From: a virus
Length of the DNA stretch: 64,000 nt
Virus record (IMG/VR): IMGVR_UViG_3300034082_001517
Span: 1-64,000 of that record
Strand: one strand, 5' to 3'
The notes under the pieces are model-generated. The model did no database searches and was not told where the DNA came from. It saw only the letters and a program-made list of their open reading frames with translations. Position numbers and translations under genes: made by a program. This document shows, in pieces, positions 20,401-26,355 of the stretch (its first letter is position 1; each line of letters opens with the position of its first letter).

Positions 20401-21143
20401 ACACCCAATTCAGCAAAGTCACCAGCAAGGGCTTGAACTAAAATTCTTGAAGTACCAAATTTTCTAGTAATTTGATCTAGCGCTGGGTTAAGTCCATCAA
20501 CAGCTTTTCTTGCCGCAATAATCGCCTCTTCTCCAGTTCCAAATCCGTCAGATATTAATTTTGTTAGACGAACTTGCTCTCTTTCTAATCTTGTATAACT
20601 AAAAAATGCAGTTCTGAATATACCAATTAATGGCAAGGTAACATTTCTTGCCATCTGCATACCAACTCTTTGACTTTGAATACCAGACTGTTGTAGTCTT
20701 TTACCAAAGGACTCAATAGCATTTGATTTCATCGTCTTATTTAAAGTACCAACGGATGAATTCATTGAATTGAGATGGCTGGCTGTTTGAGCATACGATG
20801 AACTTAACGAGGAAGTCATTTTACCGCTAGCAGTAACCTTCTTTTGCGCCGCATCTAGGGCAAGAAGTGATGCTGTATTCTGACGCACCATTGAATTAGA
20901 TAGAGCCAGCTCTTTACGATATATAGCAATGGATGACCCCAAAACGCCAACACTAGATCTTGTTGCTTTTAAAACCGAATTTAACTGAGTCTGAACATTA
21001 GTATTTTGTATTGCACTTTGAGATAATTGAAGTAGTTGCTGTGATAGACCGCCAACACCTGCCGCCAATGCAGAAACGGACTCAGCGCCAGTGACGCTTG
21101 CATCAATTCCTATTTTTGCCGTGAGATCACCAGTGTCTGACAT
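8499..21143 (-). CDS. Tape measure protein, 4214 residues
   Basis: The largest gene in the window at 12.6 kb. The N-terminal 700 residues match the TP901-type phage tape measure: QRVGMQMARNVTLPLIG, then DQITRKFGTS...GVPTNAITDLALLTVQL, then ASANSIKVSLQRM. Residues about 830-1010 are Pro/Thr-rich and hold two copies of YPTPTGAPI; a third copy is near 2045. The centre (1000-2600) is Ala/Lys/Thr-rich and low in complexity. The C-terminal half has long hydrophobic and amphipathic stretches with a repeated LWDTLKKVASWIG type unit, fitting the membrane-inserting, helix-rich part. Tape measures set tail length at about 1.5 angstrom per residue, giving roughly 630 nm. The ATG has GGATGA upstream. Confidence 0.95.
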   Translation of the reverse strand: MSDTGDLTAKIGIDASVTGAESVSALAAGVGGLSQQLLQLSQSAIQNTNVQTQLNSVLKATRSSVGVLGSSIAIYRKELALSNSMVRQNTASLLALDAAQKKVTASGKMTSSLSSSYAQTASHLNSMNSSVGTLNKTMKSNAIESFGKRLQQSGIQSQRVGMQMARNVTLPLIGIFRTAFFSYTRLEREQVRLTKLISDGFGTGEEAIIAARKAVDGLNPALDQITRKFGTSRILVQALAGDFAELGVPTNAITDLALLTVQLEKLGNLDIGQSQQFIQSIYQNILRVKRDSAEQQGFVFDITNVEQMSDTIEQLRGQLAIFNLMENKTTLSLKDIADAFPEMSAAATSFGLSMSSTAAMLAPMVAAGFQVGASANSIKVSLQRMVAMTKQNTGIVRELNSALGEEFEYSAGVGMENIQKLVDGFNSLLSIKGEQGTLELFARLFGVRQGPRMETSIRQFAQFQKALETTGSAENAIAKELEDKVNFRLKANGMEEVSLKKILDLTNLNKDSVEKVNGVYSKRAVVIQDAQKEATDSLGSLFSDTKDFLAKVGTESGKGFFMEAVGGAAYAGKQMEIELQLSIDTAATRFDTLRESVMGLGRAIVPIVDVVVKAILPVVQKIEDFFKGLSVTTRKFIGAFMGLALIIPMVSLLSNTFKALFGGAIKGFGRMFMSTNGLFASLKGVKSQLMDIADIIIDPKMTKGFNSMVQYGDQALLSQDPTKAGYSPTLRGRRKMTPDLSGVDQPVRELIERGGMPDPNSLASIKSTLRGADKLGLPNTQELIASLVTDMNDVPAKIAKASADAVDKTAKTIAKTLKGTVFQNNTFVGNKFGGGAPGTTPGTTPGSRTPKSPTSGGTPAPLYPTPTGAPITTPAPLYPTPTGAPITPSSYIHKPNPRGMFPLPTVPNYIPPPPTIMHPQGSLFPGRLPIPSAATIGAPVVATVERAAAEAKAQLEALGTSVEEFNKAVAEVPKPARTRTPRAPRAPPVVPVETPVVTVPEPVVPKTPKVVTPKTPTVKVKAPKSAAAEVKKAVETVAKNTVAAVEGTVGALTEASAGATAAVENAAKGAGKAAKVATKTAKVATGQGAKVILTYKEITDFFTAAGQQLPEEYDFIRTVDREIALTKKAKTDFFKNLTKEFEKKSTTPLGRIDRGKYKIFGDAARNAPSIKKPAYLPIVDQLLTDRLTPSVSGQKLGATQKSSLLNSRSQMLQGVADVSGVSKYDAAKAAKAARKVRDAQTLANAISGNIADSAPGIVPPPGVEEVYTTRPKAEIAAIEKSLAEAKSNLKIVEKQGTDVARQLGGTYKKQISALQEELLLAKSAIHEKLVPASKATSQLLTTESNLMREEMAIQNLTSGRTASGSGIGPDNPIRYANEFSDRVGGMDRVVSQKGSPVVLPKDIRAKILHDLEIEKLTQKILDSTDENIIRDLKSRLSETADDILDADVNLSGSDGNRKATAAELKKVKKETARRMAERKGVDLTKYLPTSDEFDPAAEAAILKNKKVVGGLTEFYKGIENGGDELVAELADMKKDVSPAKISAREKLAKAFARQREVLSPSGPGGRTVQPIRKIISGGMGDLPTGAGVGKGAAQAVKSGLVKISTLVDKSIDDLVDQLPIAKFSKVEKDIIRQVAKATVAAKPPKGTGNVLKSGFNLLNTQVDEATAKTIKAGLDRQVQDILHTIAKTPEIHSGGKSGYVAAAKAKLGMLFKGTNGSVAKILKNTTDLISSSNNILIDAVGSGTFALAGVKGQIKGEPIKSMTSLTGGGVSARIKALAEEVQQRRFNNARKAVKSSESERTGQPNTRKTARDAAATASRNQNDEILNRVLGEKPETPPSTTPAVTKNIVATEANTVAQAENTGATQAATTAEVKDKTVTTASSTATEVKTAATNASAATIVMSKRGEELMQKANALLAGAKFKNVAAIDALISSYTAEQLATKSGTSLVKARDGVRSSLNTLEKAKAELLKREAATIKNGLGAQNSALVEAKKKLEIATKNASKRLTDLAKASTVMTDSLKAASIPVTTKPAKVAPAAAAAAAPFYPTPTGAPIPKAPSASRKVNVGSLPAGMKIAPTDSGVIKKLGELAVSFDKSLANFFKGPNFFQGPNIFQGKIISADKLKINITDKARDSARLASARSGLAPYTDPLVMRASRRKTLGVVRKKILDDGGAIDDVRAAKLRRITGIDPRRTVGATSAVPMTRPVFGPALPTPPAAAIPKVTAFSGIKSKIDDVTKGVAKLGSMFSNVLPKAMHVTATAAVKSFNAVGRAVASSYAVNAVRAMTGGLKVVGSTADMLADGFRKSAGAVRVFNAINNATITTIKSMGAAGLVTKTITGDMAWAFGKLGKILGSTVNVEMKAFLISLQRSKLTKAWTFMLTAGMMTFVKSLRVGIAHLNIFANTGARLASAKAAIGGLTAGTSLLRKSLVGLNAFTGLSAGIQAAFSGILKSVLSVVAIVIKLNAALFLIAPVVLLITAIFIQLKRGTTNNSAALKLFKEGIVLVKGAILALANPILDIINAFGGFTGATNQTQKTAGALYIMARAFKSVSQAFNNFAQGAGQRFVKNTLGPVIIRLVNRFILLGRAIRGAMRQDGSAGKNMSAFFQSLLYEGLNVMAKLFDGLSKLLPHMGGIIGTVIGAVAKASIKMLNLIGKFGMEVGLFFGSIITGIGIALIPFFGMGAAIATAGAALVGLSLAGFAASKALTKSDAEIDKWASGVGKSVANGMGSAASGMAGFIRKGMDSIDKSYAKKIGQGINKALASTAGDPDGLKTAIQESLKKNADVAKSGGEALGAAAAKGMMKKMQDIKKTFTDGFFGKADAAVDKYVDSLKRGLEDQRDKALEAFDNQADAIQELADAEERLTDKIEYEEKKRLLIKTRALDQENYLRERKVAVYEGRTEDVRSLDLASQKSKSESVKEEKDLDLSRLKTLQGEQRDKALAVIAREKDLLAKEYEKMFRDFDDQIEKIKTVGFSTEDEFKTLLSRLGGASQTFSDAITSTFSTSMLALPTAIRDNTDSSIGMFTVSMDALVAEAQSKFGAANGTANSTSILGAAYMLATGLPDAFKTAFNDGIIAQFVTPWSSAVTADISGIIPANLWVEAAGLALIEMVNSLKRELVGLKGTLWNDFKKIFEATSEADFASIFGPALAGLEDVKKYMTGLFDEIKQIASDINLIEVSREQQSGGGGDEAKKPAGGALPGEASYVPSAYDRFEIRRGRGLADRNKITPPVSDSGTEKSGGGFFGGIKDAAIGLADQLGAVKTAILGAVGAIAGFFVLQAVFGFISTVMGVIAGALLTVSIGAAAIVAAVGIVIGLFIYLYIKVKGFRDFVNGAFIAAWEALGTVIGFVWDGIKTGVSNSLDAVKNFVQNALDFMKDVWGAIGGIVEDTFKKIISFFVDGFNALKDNIGGFVDSFINLFKGFWGAIGDGIKTIADPIMELLGKIGIAIGIAIGAIVAFAGGIVVVIVNIFDKIKGPLFSVTGFIIDIFSKIFDIATPIVEIGIGAIAKLIALPFEILNTVIDIAVGAIKIAIDIIVGVFNVLFDVFKAIASNPIVVFFARLAALLGLVAAIAATWTIKIVLESTWYVIKKVVGALIDLAEFIVGGLVGAFNIIKDVAVAAWDFIYDKVKGFVDWWHENIGSLWLIFTAPVVIAYEAIMWLFDTVKNNLGPILSSVWDGFKSAIDVVWEVMKKVSSWIGTAFGAAWGVLKKAASLYWDYLSFVIPLLWDTLKKVASWIGAAFSKVWDVISYVATNAFQILGDAISIFWGIITSGYDFIKPVFDWIADTVGNVIKTYVEILQIAFSLLWNGIMAGYDFIKPVFDWIMDIVGNIISTQVEGLKKIFGFLWDGIKAGWDLVGPIFGLMADIIGKVIKQAIDDVKFVWDLLWQGIQISWTFLEPIFNFIKDAITGGIGLAIDLIKAGWDLFVAALTNTKDFIMGVIGSIGGFIKEKIQVVIENLIGVWNGLKTAFSTVWGVIEPIISKIGGAIKSVIGGAIDFISSAISAIPQAFKIVVNSIGGLFNRAVDLLGNFAFPKTILGIPLPFIGGKKVSDFIPLPKIPTLYSGGKVGMYMKGGMAYGTGGMTNGPVQQGIPAILHGGEYVINHKAVQRIGTDTLERLNNYKLSKPNLPSMPSVPRINMPGAGINAPQYAQSGTASSSTQNVNIFVENFIGEPEWFNGMMKDYNTKVLPRNQKAAGVQSRVVSTYNGINKGL

Positions 21144-21264
21144 AATTCATCCAATTATAAGTATCGCATATTAGGACAATTAAAGCAACGAATAATGATT
21201 CATTTTTTTTTATTTTAACTGTTGTCAATTAATTATACATAGACTATGCGTAAAAAATATCACT

Positions 21265-21621
21265 TTATGATTCATTAGTTTCTACGGGCGTAACTTTAAC
21301 TTGCTCATAACCCATACCGAAACTCATCTGTTGAATTTCATGAACAGGAGTTGCAACAAGAGGAGCTGGGTCGTACCAGTCATCATCAAAATCTACTTCC
21401 GCACCCTGAGCAGCAGCAGCTATCTTCATAGCTACGCTTGTTTCAAACATTGCAGCTCTATACAATAGAAATAATTCATTTAATGTCAAACTGGATTCAA
21501 GCTCAGAGAAGTTTATCCATGCGCCAGTTCTAACAAAAACTTCAGATTCGTATTTTAGAAGAGGGAGATCTTCCCATGATTGGTCAGATGAACCAGCCCC
21601 CTCTTCGCCTAGAAGGAAGGG
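21265..21621 (-). CDS. Tail assembly chaperone, -1 frameshift extension (GT-like)
   Basis: This frame has no good start of its own (the first candidate is an internal TTG at 21489), but it is open in the -1 frame relative to the preceding chaperone gene from 21648 down to 21265. The coordinates start at the candidate slip site CCCTTCC (21621-21615), six bases before the zero-frame TAG. The extension would add about 118 residues (GEEGAGSSDQSWEDL..., then MTLNELFLLYRAAMFETS). In most long-tailed phages the two chaperones preceding the tape measure are made this way. Order and spacing fit exactly; the slip codon itself is inferred. Confidence 0.7.
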   Translation of the reverse strand, partial: PFLLGEEGAGSSDQSWEDLPLLKYESEVFVRTGAWINFSELESSLTLNELFLLYRAAMFETSVAMKIAAAAQGAEVDFDDDWYDPAPLVATPVHEIQQMSFGMGYEQVKVTPVETNES

Positions 21622-21914
21622 TCTGATCCCATTGCTGCTGCCATCAGTTCACCGAATGAACGAAGGTCAAGCACATCTTCAAGTTTTTCTTTATTATTAC
21701 CCAATTCAGGGTCAACTGCTGCCAAAGCAATTCCTGCGGCTTCAACCATGATGTCAATATCTTCATCATTCAAGGTATCTTCGCTCTTCAGGTCTTTAAC
21801 AACTTTCATAAACTTTCTAAGATTACGAATAGTCAAAGGCTTAATTGTTCTTGTCTTACCATCAGCAAACATAATTTCTGTGCCTGCTGTAATATCTTTA
21901 TTTTTATCGCTCAA
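21609..21914 (-). CDS. Tail assembly chaperone (G-like)
   Basis: A 101-residue acidic protein between the major tail protein and the tape measure, the standard location of the chaperone that coats the tape measure before tube polymerisation. It starts at TTG with AAGGATGG upstream. The sequence has the TIRNLRKFMKVVKDL...DIDIMVEAAGIAL pattern typical of phage tail chaperones. It ends SDPSF with TAG at 21611-21609, and a -1 frame continues past that stop, so a longer product is likely made from the same start. Confidence 0.8.
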   Translation of the reverse strand: MSDKNKDITAGTEIMFADGKTRTIKPLTIRNLRKFMKVVKDLKSEDTLNDEDIDIMVEAAGIALAAVDPELGNNKEKLEDVLDLRSFGELMAAAMGSDPSF

Positions 21915-21950
21915 AATATTCCATCCTTGTGTCTAGTTCCAAAGGGTTTC

Positions 21951-21990
21951 GCCCCTCAAACATTAAGTTTATCACAAAATGTAGAGGGGC
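21951..21990 (-). promoter_or_regulatory. Hairpin after the major tail protein gene
   Basis: A 7-bp GC-rich stem (GAGGGGC with GCCCCTC) encloses a second short ACATT/AATGT stem. On the minus strand there is no U-tract after it, so it is not a classical terminator. It lies between the highly expressed tail-tube gene and the low-expression chaperone gene and could lower read-through or protect the 3' end of the tail-tube message. Confidence 0.5.
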
Positions 21991-22023
21991 GTTGCCTTTA
22001 AATAAATTATTTTTCTGTATTAA

Positions 22024-22605
22024 TTATGCGGTTTGATCAACGATCTTGCCGTACTCATAACCAGTATCTGCTACTGTTGGCAAAATTCTAAAGCCAACTG
22101 TAAACATTGTTGCTTCTGCACGCTTCATGCTGATTGAGGATGATTCCATTGAAATCGCACGCTTTGTGTAGAATGAACGGGTAAGAGTTGAACCTGCTGT
22201 TGAGCCAGGTGCTGTACCTGTCACAACCAAGCCCTTCTCGTATGGGATTACTCCCTGTGCACCGAACAAGAATGTCTTTGTGTTTGCGCCATCATTGTTA
22301 GCAATGATGTCATCTCCACCAGTGGTGTTATCGTAGTTCCAAGCAAGTGCGAGGTTATTAAGTGTACCCTCCGCAAGTGTTGTCTTAACCATAACTTTAA
22401 CCTTTGATTGAATTACTTTAGCTGCATCGCCAAATTGATCAATCTCAATGTCAACCATGTCTGGTTCCCACGAAATTTCCAAACCGTTTTGTGTTGCACC
22501 AATGTCAGCAAAGTTGTTCATTGCTGCGATGGTTGTTGCGTTAGCGTTGGTACCCAATTTAAGGGTTGCCTCGCCAACAATAATGTTAGAAACATTAACT
22601 GCCAT
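22024..22605 (-). CDS. Major tail tube protein
   Basis: A 193-residue protein with a strong ribosome-binding site (AGGAGGAAG before the ATG). The sequence MAVNVSNIIVGEATLKLG...GLEISWEPDMVDIEIDQFGDAAKVIQ...VMVKTTLAEGTLNNLALAW is the pattern of siphovirus major tail proteins: a beta-sandwich with a loop that stacks hexameric rings. Position supports the call: connectors lie upstream, chaperones and tape measure downstream. With a tape measure of 4214 residues a very large number of copies would be needed per virion, fitting the strong translation signal. Confidence 0.88.
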   Translation of the reverse strand: MAVNVSNIIVGEATLKLGTNANATTIAAMNNFADIGATQNGLEISWEPDMVDIEIDQFGDAAKVIQSKVKVMVKTTLAEGTLNNLALAWNYDNTTGGDDIIANNDGANTKTFLFGAQGVIPYEKGLVVTGTAPGSTAGSTLTRSFYTKRAISMESSSISMKRAEATMFTVGFRILPTVADTGYEYGKIVDQTA

Positions 22606-22616
22606 ATTACTTCCTC

Positions 22617-22814
22617 CTATTTATCCAGGCGGAATATCTTCCTGCCCTTCTTGTCTCGCCATTTGGCGATCCTATCTATATCTTTAGTACGGATCTCGCC
22701 TTGACGATTTCCAATACCCAGACCTTTATTCCATTCAAACTCGTAAACAGTGTCACGAAGCTTGACTACATAACCAGAACTTTTACCAATGTATGTTATT
22801 GTACTATACTCCAT
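22617..22814 (-). CDS. Small protein between tail terminator and tail tube genes
   Basis: A 65-residue basic protein (MEYSTITYIGKSSGYVVKLRDTVYEFEWNKGLGIG...AKWRDKKGRKIFRLDK). The YxF/W-rich N-terminus and Lys/Arg-rich C-terminus are reminiscent of small phage head-tail proteins of unknown function. It is 12 bp upstream of the tail tube start and in the same operon. A TAAAAT box lies 8 nt before the ATG, so leaderless translation is possible. No function can be assigned. Confidence 0.65.
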   Translation of the reverse strand: MEYSTITYIGKSSGYVVKLRDTVYEFEWNKGLGIGNRQGEIRTKDIDRIAKWRDKKGRKIFRLDK

Positions 22815-22838
22815 ATCTTATTATTTTACCACACTTCA

Positions 22839-23249
22839 CTAAACATTGTAGATTTTAAAGTCTAAATTCATTCTATACCAGCCTTCTTTTTCCAAAGGAG
22901 CGGATAGATTAGCCCCTGTTTGGTATGAAGACAATATCCTGGAGTTTGACCCAGTAATCCCACCAGCTTTAGCGACTTGATCACCTTTGCTTAAAATATA
23001 CAAAAACCTTTCAGCAAGCTGGAATAGCCTATCAGCATTTGTATCAAAAATACAATAACGAATGTTATCTTTCCGTACCCAATGCGCCTCAACAGATGGG
23101 ACCATTGGCTGGTAATAGTAAATAACAAAAGGGGCAGTTTCTCCATTGGTAGCAACCACTGGGAAGAAGTTCATAGTTTTACCAGCAATGTTTGCCAAAG
23201 TTGCATCGGCAATTAATGCTGTGTTGATGTCATAGACACTAAGCGCCAT
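22839..23249 (-). CDS. Probable tail terminator protein
   Basis: A 136-residue protein immediately before the tail tube block, overlapping the previous connector gene by 11 bp. The opening MALSVYDINTALIADATLANIAGKTMNFFPVV and the middle NIRYCIFDTNADRLFQLAERFLYIL resemble the small alpha/beta tail terminator family, which caps the tube at the neck side. The assignment rests on gene order (adaptor, closure, gp10-like, terminator, tube) and on this general shape. Confidence 0.65.
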   Translation of the reverse strand: MALSVYDINTALIADATLANIAGKTMNFFPVVATNGETAPFVIYYYQPMVPSVEAHWVRKDNIRYCIFDTNADRLFQLAERFLYILSKGDQVAKAGGITGSNSRILSSYQTGANLSAPLEKEGWYRMNLDFKIYNV

Positions 23250-23577
23250 ATGTAACCCCCATATTTCTAGATACTGCAGTTTTTATATTCTCTAGAACAT
23301 TGGATGACATTGACTCAACCATGACAGAGAACTGCTCTCCCGTGGAGTTTTCAAAATGATACATCTCTCCAACATTAAATATGACATCAATGCTTTCTCC
23401 ACTACGGATGGATGGCTCTACATTTTCAAAAATATCCCCATATTGATCAACAACATCACTCATAATGGTAGATTCACTTGCCATAATCCCCTCTGCAACT
23501 CCTGACTCAATGTCCATAGGAATTCTTTCCAACCTAGCAAGTAATAACGATACTTGATCACTTACATTTACTTTCAT
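23239..23577 (-). CDS. Neck/tail-completion protein (HK97 gp10-like position)
   Basis: A 112-residue protein in the third connector position. It starts MKVNVSDQVSLLLARLERIPMDIESGVAEGIM, a helix-rich N-terminus followed by a beta-rich core, the usual outline of the HK97 gp10-like family. It shares one base with the closure gene and overlaps the terminator gene by 11 bp, so translation is probably coupled. The family name is inferred from position. Confidence 0.6.
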   Translation of the reverse strand: MKVNVSDQVSLLLARLERIPMDIESGVAEGIMASESTIMSDVVDQYGDIFENVEPSIRSGESIDVIFNVGEMYHFENSTGEQFSVMVESMSSNVLENIKTAVSRNMGVTYGA

Positions 23578-23966
23578 TATTCTCCCTCCACAACTCTTCT
23601 TAGAGAAACTTTAACAGAATGTTTTCTGCCCGAAAAAGAAAAATTAGGCTGGATTCCAATAATTTCAAAAGTATCACTATCTATTAAGTTTGAATAACGA
23701 TCAACAATATTTTTAACTCTATTGCTGTATGTAATGTATTCTGCATATTTAGCAGGGACAATTAATTCATACTTCGGTAAGTTGTCTTGATATGGAGCAA
23801 CCCTTCTTTCACTGGTGTTATTCGCTTCAAGTGGCGCTTGGAATTGTCCAGGAATTGTTGCAAGCATTGTGAATGCGGCAACTTTCTGCCCAGCGGCGCT
23901 AGTTGTTATTGTCTTTTGATAGACATCACATTTATGAGTGAATCTTAAATAAGAACCATTTGACAT
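23577..23966 (-). CDS. Head closure protein
   Basis: A 129-residue protein with the typical closure-protein pattern: HKCDVYQKTITTSAAGQKVAAFTMLATIPGQFQ...ERRVAPYQDNLPKYELIVPAKY...NRVKNIVDRY...FEIIGIQPNFSFSGRKHSVKVSLRR. This corresponds to the SPP1 gp16 or HK97 gp9 class, which plugs the portal-adaptor channel and docks the tail. It overlaps both neighbours by one base (stop and start shared), a tight connector operon. Confidence 0.75.
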   Translation of the reverse strand: MSNGSYLRFTHKCDVYQKTITTSAAGQKVAAFTMLATIPGQFQAPLEANNTSERRVAPYQDNLPKYELIVPAKYAEYITYSNRVKNIVDRYSNLIDSDTFEIIGIQPNFSFSGRKHSVKVSLRRVVEGE

Positions 23967-24892
23967 TAGACCACATAATCCATAATAAACAATGTGTAGT
24001 CCATCAACAAAACATCTGCATCAATATTTCCAGTTGATTCATAGAAGTTATCACTTGTTTGAATTTTTAAAATATCCATATCTGCGGAGTGGATGCCATG
24101 CCTTCTGTATTCAGAATCATTATTCATCATGTCTTCAAGCAACAAATCCGCTGCCTGCTCAATATTATTAGGAACAAATTGCCAGCCGAAGCTGCCCTCA
24201 ATCTTGTAAGAATCAGCAGCGTTAAATTTGTTTGTCGTAATGACTGTTTGAACGCTATCCAGCATTGATCGCTTAAACTGAATATAGTATGTACTTCCAA
24301 AGCTGTGCGGTTCCTTTGCTTTCTCTATAGCGGTGTAGGATGCATCTGAAGAATCATACAGGATGGCTTCATCGCTCATCCCCAGATTTAAAGTAACCTT
24401 CGTTAAATCTACAATTGGGTAAGGCAAATGTAAGGTTTTCTTATTTGTTCCAGGAATTTCAATATACTTTGTCGGATAATAGTCAAATTGTTGACCGCAA
24501 AATGTGTTAATGATATTTCTTACTTTCTTTTCCATTTTATCAAACTTGTCATACCAGTCATCTTCCAGTTCGGGATGATCCTCAAAGAAGTCATCAGCCG
24601 TGATATAAGGGGTGTAGACATTTATATATTGCGATTTTGTATAGGAAGTGCCAGAGACAGTATATGTAAAATCAGCACGATGCCTACCCGCTGAGTTCAG
24701 AACATAATGACCAGATGCCAACTGTCCATAAGTGATTGTGTAAACACCTGCCGAAGATCTAGTCGCTGCAGTTGGTCCGCTTACAAGCGAACCGAACTCA
24801 TGGTACAAACTTACAGAGACCGCATTTGAAGTTGGGTCAGAAGGAAGGGTTAAAGTAAGTGTCTTACTTGTATCTAATTTTACATCATCCAT
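23966..24892 (-). CDS. Head-tail adaptor with N-terminal Ig-like extension
   Basis: A 308-residue protein if started at ATG 24892; a TTG at 24901 is possible, but a TATAAT box 8 nt before the ATG supports the shorter start and a leaderless mRNA. Residues 1-90 form a beta-rich domain (TLTLTLPSDPTSNAVSVSLY...GVYTITYGQLASGHYVLN) that looks Ig-like. Residues about 95-300 hold the adaptor fold: ITADDFFEDHPELEDDWYDKFDKMEKKVRNIINTFCGQQF, then AADLLLEDMMNNDSEYRRHGI. Adaptors of the gp6/gp15 type bind the portal; the extra N-terminal domain could face outward as a neck decoration. Confidence 0.75.
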   Translation of the reverse strand: MDDVKLDTSKTLTLTLPSDPTSNAVSVSLYHEFGSLVSGPTAATRSSAGVYTITYGQLASGHYVLNSAGRHRADFTYTVSGTSYTKSQYINVYTPYITADDFFEDHPELEDDWYDKFDKMEKKVRNIINTFCGQQFDYYPTKYIEIPGTNKKTLHLPYPIVDLTKVTLNLGMSDEAILYDSSDASYTAIEKAKEPHSFGSTYYIQFKRSMLDSVQTVITTNKFNAADSYKIEGSFGWQFVPNNIEQAADLLLEDMMNNDSEYRRHGIHSADMDILKIQTSDNFYESTGNIDADVLLMDYTLFIMDYVV

Positions 24893-24927
24893 AATACTCA
24901 ATTATATCAGAGAAGGTATTCTAAGCC

Positions 24928-25149
24928 TTAGAATGTCTGCATTGCTACAGACACCTCAATATCACTGACTAATGTATTTAAATTAGACATATCAATTGCC
25001 CCGCTGATGTCAAAGGACACAATGGTGTTGCTTAAGTCTTTATAAAACAAAACACCATCAGCATAATTAATAGCAATTTCACCATATTCCAAAGTAGCTG
25101 GAGCCTGCGATGTCGTGCCTGAATTCTTTATTTTTATGACATTAGCCAT
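24928..25149 (-). CDS. Short fibre N-terminal-domain protein
   Basis: A 73-residue protein starting MANVIKIKNSGTTSQAPATLEYGEIAINYADGVLFYKD. The same opening, in longer form, begins the next gene upstream (MANTLRIKRRATGNAGAPTSLENAELAFNEVDNILYYG). This motif is the standard N-terminal strand module of many phage fibre proteins. Here it stands almost alone, so this is either a small fibre cap or a truncated duplicate. It has a ribosome-binding site. Confidence 0.65.
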   Translation of the reverse strand: MANVIKIKNSGTTSQAPATLEYGEIAINYADGVLFYKDLSNTIVSFDISGAIDMSNLNTLVSDIEVSVAMQTF

Positions 25150-25164
25150 TTATGACTCCTATAC

Positions 25165-26355
25165 TTAGAAAGTACCACCATCAATAGTAGCAGTATTCGC
25201 AGCAAGCGCTGCCAATTGAGAGCTATAGGCTTGAACATCTGTACCAATTGCAAGACCTAATGCAGTTCTTGCATTACCAGCAGTTGTTGAACCAGTACCA
25301 CCGTAAGCGATAGCTACAGCAGTTCCTTGCCATACACCAGTACCAATTGTTCCTACAGATGTAAGACTTGAGGTAACGACACTTGAAGCCAAAGTTGTAT
25401 TTGAAAGTATTGCTGAACCGCCAATATAAAATGACTTACCAGCGACAATATTAAAATGCTCAGAAGATGTCCAAGCGTCTGTAGCGTCAATCCAGTTAAG
25501 TGTCTTATCTGTTGCGCCAAGAATTGTAATACCAGCACCATCCGCTGTAACATCTGTTGGTGTCGCAACATTGGCAAGAACAATATTCTTATCTTCAACA
25601 ACCAGTGTTGCTGTATTAAGAGTTGTTGTATTACCATTAACAACTAAATCCCCAGAGACTGTAAGGTTATTTGAAATAGTGACATTGGCTGGAAGACTTA
25701 GTGTGACAGCTCCTACACCAGAGTTGGAAACTGCGATTTCATTCGCCGTCCCTGTCAAACCAGTTACAAGGTTTGTAGCTCTATCACTAACTTGTGAAGC
25801 AGTGATTGAAATAGTTGTATTTGCAGCGGCAGTTAAACGACCTTGTGCATCAACAGTGAATGTTGCAACAGATCCAGCTGCACCATAATTGGCTGCTGTA
25901 ACCGCTGTGTTGTCAAGGTTAATGGTAATTGTATCGGTTGCCCCAGCAGTTGCTGTAAGACCTGTACCACCTGAAATTGTCAGGGTATCACCAGATGTAA
26001 TTGTCTGACTTGTACCGCCATCGCCAGCAAGGGTGAATGTTGTTGTAGCATTAGATACAGCACCATCAACATAAAGCTTAGTAGCTGCATGACCGTTTGC
26101 GGTTGGAGTTGCAACAATTACTGTACCAGTAAATGTTTTGTTACCAGTGATTGTTTGATCACCAGACAAGGTGATAAAAGCACCAAGACCACCGATTGCT
26201 TCAACAGTAGTTGCAGTTCCACCTGCGCCACCAGTTCCTTTACCGTAGTAAAGAATATTATCTACTTCGTTAAATGCTAATTCTGCATTCTCCAAACTTG
26301 TAGGTGCACCAGCATTACCAGTTGCCCTTCTTTTAATTCTCAATGTATTAGCCAT
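25165..26355 (-). CDS. Tail fibre protein with TISNNLTVSGD repeats
   Basis: A 396-residue protein. Residues 1-60 carry the fibre N-terminal module. Residues about 60-300 are Thr/Gly/Ala-rich beta repeats, including a segment SLPANVTISNNLTVSGDLVVNGNTTTLNTATL that is nearly identical to one in the 473-residue fibre at 37547-38968. The end has the GTGVWQGTAVAIAYGGTGSTTAGNARTALGL motif common in phage fibre shafts. It overlaps the downstream-coded start of its upstream neighbour by one base. Host binding is inferred. Confidence 0.75.
   Translation of the reverse strand: MANTLRIKRRATGNAGAPTSLENAELAFNEVDNILYYGKGTGGAGGTATTVEAIGGLGAFITLSGDQTITGNKTFTGTVIVATPTANGHAATKLYVDGAVSNATTTFTLAGDGGTSQTITSGDTLTISGGTGLTATAGATDTITINLDNTAVTAANYGAAGSVATFTVDAQGRLTAAANTTISITASQVSDRATNLVTGLTGTANEIAVSNSGVGAVTLSLPANVTISNNLTVSGDLVVNGNTTTLNTATLVVEDKNIVLANVATPTDVTADGAGITILGATDKTLNWIDATDAWTSSEHFNIVAGKSFYIGGSAILSNTTLASSVVTSSLTSVGTIGTGVWQGTAVAIAYGGTGSTTAGNARTALGLAIGTDVQAYSSQLAALAANTATIDGGTF

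Noticed and set aside
22448-22687. Plus-strand frames over the major tail protein gene
   Set aside because: They are antisense shadows; the minus-strand gene has a strong SD and clear family match.
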